This document shows positions 12,850 to 16,361 of a stretch of 16,361 nt of DNA, piece by piece. Position 1 is the stretch's first letter. The number at the start of each line of letters is the position of its first letter. Made by a program: the position numbers and the translations under genes. Below the pieces are notes generated by a model. The model was not told the DNA's origin and searched no databases. It saw only the letters and a program-made list of their open reading frames with translations. The stretch spans positions 1 through 16,361 of the forward strand of contig CAUAJB010000050.1 of the NCBI GenBank assembly GCA_958429225.1, in the 5' to 3' direction. The DNA is from an uncultured Collinsella sp. GTDB taxonomy: Bacteria > Actinomycetota > Coriobacteriia > Coriobacteriales > Coriobacteriaceae.

Positions 12850-14172
12850 ATGGCCTTCGAGAGTGTCAACTATCAGTGCCCCGCGTGTGGCGGCCCCCTT
12901 CACTTTGCCAGTGCCGAGCAAAAGCTCGTCTGTGACTACTGCGACTCGCGTTTTGAAGTCGAAGAAGTCGAGGCCCTCTATCGCGAGCGCCAGGACAAGG
13001 CCGATGCCAAAGCCGATGCCGCAGCCGCGGCCCCCAAGCCTGCTGTCGACGATGCCGTGCAGGAGTTGGCCCAGAACGCCGGCTACATCTGCTCGTCGTG
13101 CGGTGCCGAGCTGGTCTCGGACGGCACCGTCGCCGTTACCACCTGTCCATACTGCGGCAACTCCGCCGTGGCACCCGGCCAGCTCTCGGGCGACTTCTCA
13201 CCCGACCTAGTAATTCCGTTTAAGCTCGGGCGCGACGACGTTATGGCCGCACTCAAAGAGCACTACAAGGGCAAAATCCTGCTACCCAAAAGCTTTGTCA
13301 CCGGCAACCATATCGACGAAGTCCAAGGCGTTTACGTGCCGTTTTGGCTTTACGGTGCCCACGTGGACGGCGAAGTGCACTTTGATGCGACCAACGAGAC
13401 CGTGACTGAGGAATCCGACCGCACCGTCACGACCACCGACCACTACGACGCCTACCGCAAGGGAAACATCTCGTTTAAGCGCGTGCCCGTCGACGGATCC
13501 TCCAAGATGCCCGACGGCCACATGGACGCCATCGAGCCGTTTGACTACGACGCGCTGCGCCCGTTCTCGGTCGCCTATATGCCCGGCTACATCGCCAACC
13601 GCTACGACGAGGATTGCGAGACCTGCAAGGCGCGTGCCGAGCGCCGCATGGAGGAGAGCACGATCTCGGCCCTGCGCGAGACTGTTGTCGACGAATATGA
13701 CGATGCCACGGTCGAAAGCAAGCAGCTCGACTACACCTGGGAAGACAGCGACTACGCCCTGTTCCCCGTCTGGATGCTCTCCACCTCGTGGAACGGCAAG
13801 AGTTATCTGTTTGCCATGAACGGCCAGACCGGCCGCATGGTCGGTGAGCTTCCCTGCTCCAAGCCCAAGCTCGCTATCGCCTCGGTGCTGTTCTTTGTGA
13901 TCGGATTTGTCCTCTCCCAGATCCTCTTCATGGGTGGGAACGCCTTCGATCCGGATTACCTCGCCTTTGACATTGAGGGCATCCTCATCAACATCGTCGC
14001 GCCGTTGATCATCGTGGTCATCGCAGATGTGCTGCTGGTGGGCCAGCTCAAGACGGCCAACGAGGCCACCCACGCCGACTGCTACTGTGGCGAGCTCGAC
14101 CTGACCGAGAAACACGACACCTTCAGCCACACCGAGACCACCGTTGTCATGAAGGACAACAAGGACGATTAG
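12850..14172 (+). CDS. Double zinc-ribbon membrane protein, YdjG-like
   Basis: A 440-residue protein with AAAGGA 7 bases before ATG. Two N-terminal Cys4 ribbons: CPACG..CDYC (Cys10, 13, 28, 31) and CSSCG..CPYCG (81, 84, 99, 102), joined by an Ala/Lys-rich charged helix (about 48-68). A large soluble domain follows, including PFWLYGAHVDGEV and LFPVWMLSTSWNGKSYLFAMNGQTG, then two membrane helices (about 341-362 and 377-398) and an acidic tail. This order matches TFIIB-type zinc-ribbon proteins such as Bacillus YdjG, which works with the SPFH protein YdjI and the PspA homologue YdjF at the membrane. Here the SPFH gene follows 48 bases on. Assignment rests on architecture and neighbourhood. Confidence 0.8.
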   Translation: MAFESVNYQCPACGGPLHFASAEQKLVCDYCDSRFEVEEVEALYRERQDKADAKADAAAAAPKPAVDDAVQELAQNAGYICSSCGAELVSDGTVAVTTCPYCGNSAVAPGQLSGDFSPDLVIPFKLGRDDVMAALKEHYKGKILLPKSFVTGNHIDEVQGVYVPFWLYGAHVDGEVHFDATNETVTEESDRTVTTTDHYDAYRKGNISFKRVPVDGSSKMPDGHMDAIEPFDYDALRPFSVAYMPGYIANRYDEDCETCKARAERRMEESTISALRETVVDEYDDATVESKQLDYTWEDSDYALFPVWMLSTSWNGKSYLFAMNGQTGRMVGELPCSKPKLAIASVLFFVIGFVLSQILFMGGNAFDPDYLAFDIEGILINIVAPLIIVVIADVLLVGQLKTANEATHADCYCGELDLTEKHDTFSHTETTVVMKDNKDD

Positions 14173-14220
14173 CCATTCTGACCAATACCACCCGGCCTTT
14201 GACGAGAAAGGAAGATCACC

Positions 14221-15462
14221 ATGGGACTCTTGAAAGCTGGATTGGGAGCTGCCGGCGGCGTCATGGCCGACCAGTGGAAGGAATTTATCTATTGCGAATC
14301 GATGCCCGCTGACGTCTTGGCCTGCAAGGGCAGCAAGCGCACCGGCGGTCGCAGCTCCAACACGCGCGGCGAGGACAACGTTATCTCCAACGGCTCGGTC
14401 ATCGCCGTCAACGACGGGCAGGGCATGCTCGTGGTGCAAAACGGCAAGATCATCGAGGTCGCGCTGGAGCCCGGCGAGTTTGTCTTTGACACCGGCAGCG
14501 AGCCGAGCGTCTTCAGCGGCAACCTGGGCGACTCCATCAAGGAAACCTTTGCCAATATCGGCAGCCGCTTTACCTTTGGCGGCGACGCGGGCAAGGACCA
14601 GCGTGTCTACTTCATCAACACCAAGGAGATCATCGGCAACAAGTACGGCACCGCCTCGCCTGTGCCCTTCCGCGTGGTCGATAACAACATTGGTCTGGAT
14701 GTCGACATCTCCGTTCGCTGCAACGGCGAATATTCGTACCGTATCACCAACCCGTTGCTGTTCTACACCAACGTGTGCGGCAACGTGACCGATAGCTACA
14801 CGCGCGACAAGATCGACAGCCAGCTTAAGTCCGAGTTGCTCACCGCCCTGCAGCCCGCCTTTGCCAAGATCTCGGAGATGGGCATCCGCTACAGCGCCAT
14901 TCCCGGTCACACCACCGAGCTCGCCCGCGCGCTCAACGAGGTCCTCTCGGCCGACTGGCGTGACCTGCGCGGCGTCGAGATCGTGAGCTTTGGCGTCAAC
15001 TCCATCGCCGCCTCGCAAGAAGACGAGCAGATGATCAAGGACCTGCAGAAGGCCGCGGTTATGCGCGATCCCACCATGGCAGCCGCCAACATCGCCAGTG
15101 CCCAGAGCGACGCGATGCGCGCAGCAGCGGCCAACCCCAACGGCGCGATGGCAGGCTTTATGGGCATGGGCATGGCAGGTGGCATGGGCGGCATGAATGC
15201 CAGCCAGCTGTTCGCCGCCGGCCAGGCACAGCAGCAGGCCGCCCCGCAGCCGGCTCCGGCACCCGCCCCCGCACCGGCTCCCGCTGCTGCCCCAGCGGCC
15301 GGCACGTGGACCTGCAGCTGCGGTGCCACCAACACCGGCAAGTTCTGCCCCGAGTGCGGCAGTCCTGCACCCGCCCCGGCACCGGCCAAGTGGTTCTGCC
15401 CCAACTGCGGCAGCGAAAACGGCGGCAAGTTCTGCAGCAACTGCGGAACGCCCAGGCCCTAG
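14221..15462 (+). CDS. SPFH-domain protein with C-terminal zinc ribbons, YdjI-like
   Basis: A 413-residue protein with AAAGGA 7 bases before ATG. Residues about 20-290 are an SPFH/band-7 domain of the YdjI (virion-core-like) type: MADQWKEFIYCESMP, SVIAVNDGQGMLVVQNGKI, EPGEFVFDTGSEPS and RGVEIVSFGVNSI. A Gly/Met-rich stretch (GFMGMGMAGGMGGM) and an Ala/Pro linker (about 338-358) follow, then two ribbons: Cys365, 367, 376, 379 and Cys393, 396, 405, 408. The first begins CxC rather than CxxC. In Bacillus, YdjI is needed for membrane recruitment of a PspA homologue; no pspA gene is in this window. The last gene of the zinc-ribbon operon. Confidence 0.85.
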   Translation: MGLLKAGLGAAGGVMADQWKEFIYCESMPADVLACKGSKRTGGRSSNTRGEDNVISNGSVIAVNDGQGMLVVQNGKIIEVALEPGEFVFDTGSEPSVFSGNLGDSIKETFANIGSRFTFGGDAGKDQRVYFINTKEIIGNKYGTASPVPFRVVDNNIGLDVDISVRCNGEYSYRITNPLLFYTNVCGNVTDSYTRDKIDSQLKSELLTALQPAFAKISEMGIRYSAIPGHTTELARALNEVLSADWRDLRGVEIVSFGVNSIAASQEDEQMIKDLQKAAVMRDPTMAAANIASAQSDAMRAAAANPNGAMAGFMGMGMAGGMGGMNASQLFAAGQAQQQAAPQPAPAPAPAPAPAAAPAAGTWTCSCGATNTGKFCPECGSPAPAPAPAKWFCPNCGSENGGKFCSNCGTPRP

Positions 15463-15481
15463 CCCCTCTATCCGGTAATTG

Positions 15482-15504
15482 GCGGGGAGGTCCGCCACCC
15501 CCGC
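15482..15504 (+). terminator. Weak hairpin after the zinc-ribbon operon
   Basis: GCGGGG (15482-15487) pairs with CCCCGC (15499-15504). It is followed only by a scattered T-rich stretch. It lies 20 bases after the SPFH stop codon, so partial termination before the lipoprotein gene is plausible. Confidence 0.4.
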
Positions 15505-15543
15505 ATTTGCTTCTATGGGTTTCGTTCGATAAAGGAGGACACC

Positions 15544-16361
15544 ATGAAGACAACGTTCAAAAAGTCCGCACTCGCATTTCTGACATGCGTCCTGGCGCTC
15601 GCCTTTGCCCTGACGGGCTGCAGCGGCGGCGGCAAAGACCCCAAGGCCAACTTCGTCGGCAGCTGGGAACTCTCGGGTGGAACCGTGGATGGCGAAGAGC
15701 TAACCGATGAGTACATGAAGATGCTCGAGGATTGGGGTGTCCACTGCGTCCTGATTCTCGATGAGGACGGTACAGGTGCCCTCGACCTGTTCCTTGAAGT
15801 CGTCGACCTTAAATGGGAGGCAAAGGACGCCACCACCGTAACCCTCACCGCCGAAGACGAGTCGTATGACATGAAGCTCAAGGACGGTAAACTCATCCTC
15901 GAAGAAGATGACGGAAATCTTGTCTTTACCAAGTCCGACAAGGACCTGTCCGGCACGGTGAAGAAGGATCGCGAGGCGGCCGAGAAGGAAGAGGAGATCG
16001 ATGAGGCCGTCGAAGACGACGATGTCCAGAACGTCGAAATCTCCCCCGCCGTCACCGTCGCCGATGACGATCTGTGCACCATCACCATCACCGAGAAGTT
16101 CAAGGACGACTGGGGCGATATCGGCTTTGTCGTCAACATCACCAACAAGAGCGACAAGGACCTGACCTTCTACGCTCCTTCCGGCAAGACCAACGTCAAC
16201 GGCACCATGAAGGAACCCTGGTTCTCGGCTCACCTGATGCCCGGCACCAACGCCACCGAGGAGTTCACGTTCTCGAGCGGCGAGCTTGACAGCCTTGACG
16301 ACCTGGTCAACACGACCATCGGCATCGACGCCTACCTGACCGATTCCTACGAGGACGTCGC
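15544..16361 (+). CDS. Predicted lipoprotein, 3' end outside the window
   Basis: Open to the right edge with no stop; 272 complete codons are visible. AAAGGAGG (15531-15538) sits 5 bases before ATG. The signal peptide MKTTFKKSALAFLTC... ends in the lipobox LTGC with Cys26, then a Gly linker. Residues about 38-135 form a small beta-rich region starting NFVGSWELSGGTVDGEEL, like lipocalin-type repeats found in Coriobacteriia lipoproteins. An acidic, helical linker (about 140-165, KEEEIDEAVEDDD) leads to a second beta-rich domain with GFVVNITNKSDKDLTFY, resembling Ig-like extracytoplasmic domains. Function is unknown. It lies 81 bases behind the SPFH gene and may be partly co-transcribed with it. 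Confidence 0.85.
   Translation, partial: MKTTFKKSALAFLTCVLALAFALTGCSGGGKDPKANFVGSWELSGGTVDGEELTDEYMKMLEDWGVHCVLILDEDGTGALDLFLEVVDLKWEAKDATTVTLTAEDESYDMKLKDGKLILEEDDGNLVFTKSDKDLSGTVKKDREAAEKEEEIDEAVEDDDVQNVEISPAVTVADDDLCTITITEKFKDDWGDIGFVVNITNKSDKDLTFYAPSGKTNVNGTMKEPWFSAHLMPGTNATEEFTFSSGELDSLDDLVNTTIGIDAYLTDSYEDV

Noticed and set aside
13282..15498. A 738-codon open frame on the minus strand opposite the zinc-ribbon and SPFH genes
   Set aside because: It lies entirely opposite genes with clear domains, ribosome sites and Cys4 motifs; long antisense frames are common in high-GC coding DNA, and its translation is a Gly/Val/His-rich shadow with no motif.

Overview
The window looks like chromosomal DNA from a Coriobacteriia gut actinobacterium, most likely Collinsella or a close relative. 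This is inferred from the high-GC codon use, AGGAGG-type ribosome binding sites, the large membrane-anchored LuxR-type regulator and the short LxGC lipoproteins. No rRNA or other taxonomic marker is present, so the genus is an inference.

Layout. (1) 1-1616 holds the end of hypD and all of hypE, for [NiFe]-hydrogenase cofactor assembly. (2) 1721-2389 is a HAD phosphatase of the phosphoglycolate phosphatase type. (3) 2678-4008 on the minus strand holds a small lipoprotein gene and a stand-alone glucose-type PTS EIIA gene, the latter with a recognisable promoter and intrinsic terminator. (4) 4347-5853 is an AT-richer islet: a Fic-domain AMP-transferase gene fused to a winged-helix domain, preceded by an array of CTAATAACGA half-sites and bracketed by two directly repeated 68-bp palindromic elements. 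(5) 6114-6794 minus is pyrE. (6) 6921-10000 is a Mg2+-type P-type ATPase (mgtA) with a roughly 270-nt leader holding a palindromic promoter and a 23-codon leader ORF with a perfect Shine-Dalgarno. (7) 10182-11726 minus is a polytopic membrane protein with a C-terminal LuxR DNA-binding domain. (8) 12088-15462 is a three-gene operon: a DUF4428-like zinc-ribbon protein, a double zinc-ribbon membrane protein and an SPFH protein with C-terminal zinc ribbons. The last two resemble Bacillus YdjG and YdjI. It is followed by a second lipoprotein gene cut by the window end.

The most unusual content is intergenic. Two ~170-nt elements (2505-2674 and 5946-6114) sit directly behind two unrelated minus-strand genes. 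They share an elaborate fold whose helices are kept while their sequences change: the outer arm and the sub-apical stem are rewritten on both sides, while an apical GACC-AGAA-GGTC hairpin, an ACAA/TTGT helix and an unpaired strand are conserved. This is the covariation expected of a structured RNA or a folding-selected repeat. Both carry, on the same side, copies of a smaller inverted-repeat box (TAGTCRTT / AAYGACTA around GAACGTCCCC). A further copy of the box lies alone near 11912-11942.

Functionally the genes are a mixed housekeeping and envelope set: hydrogenase maturation, metabolite repair, PTS, pyrimidine synthesis, Mg2+ uptake and a probable membrane-stress module. Most gene pairs converge on intergenic inverted repeats that probably also act as transcription boundaries.
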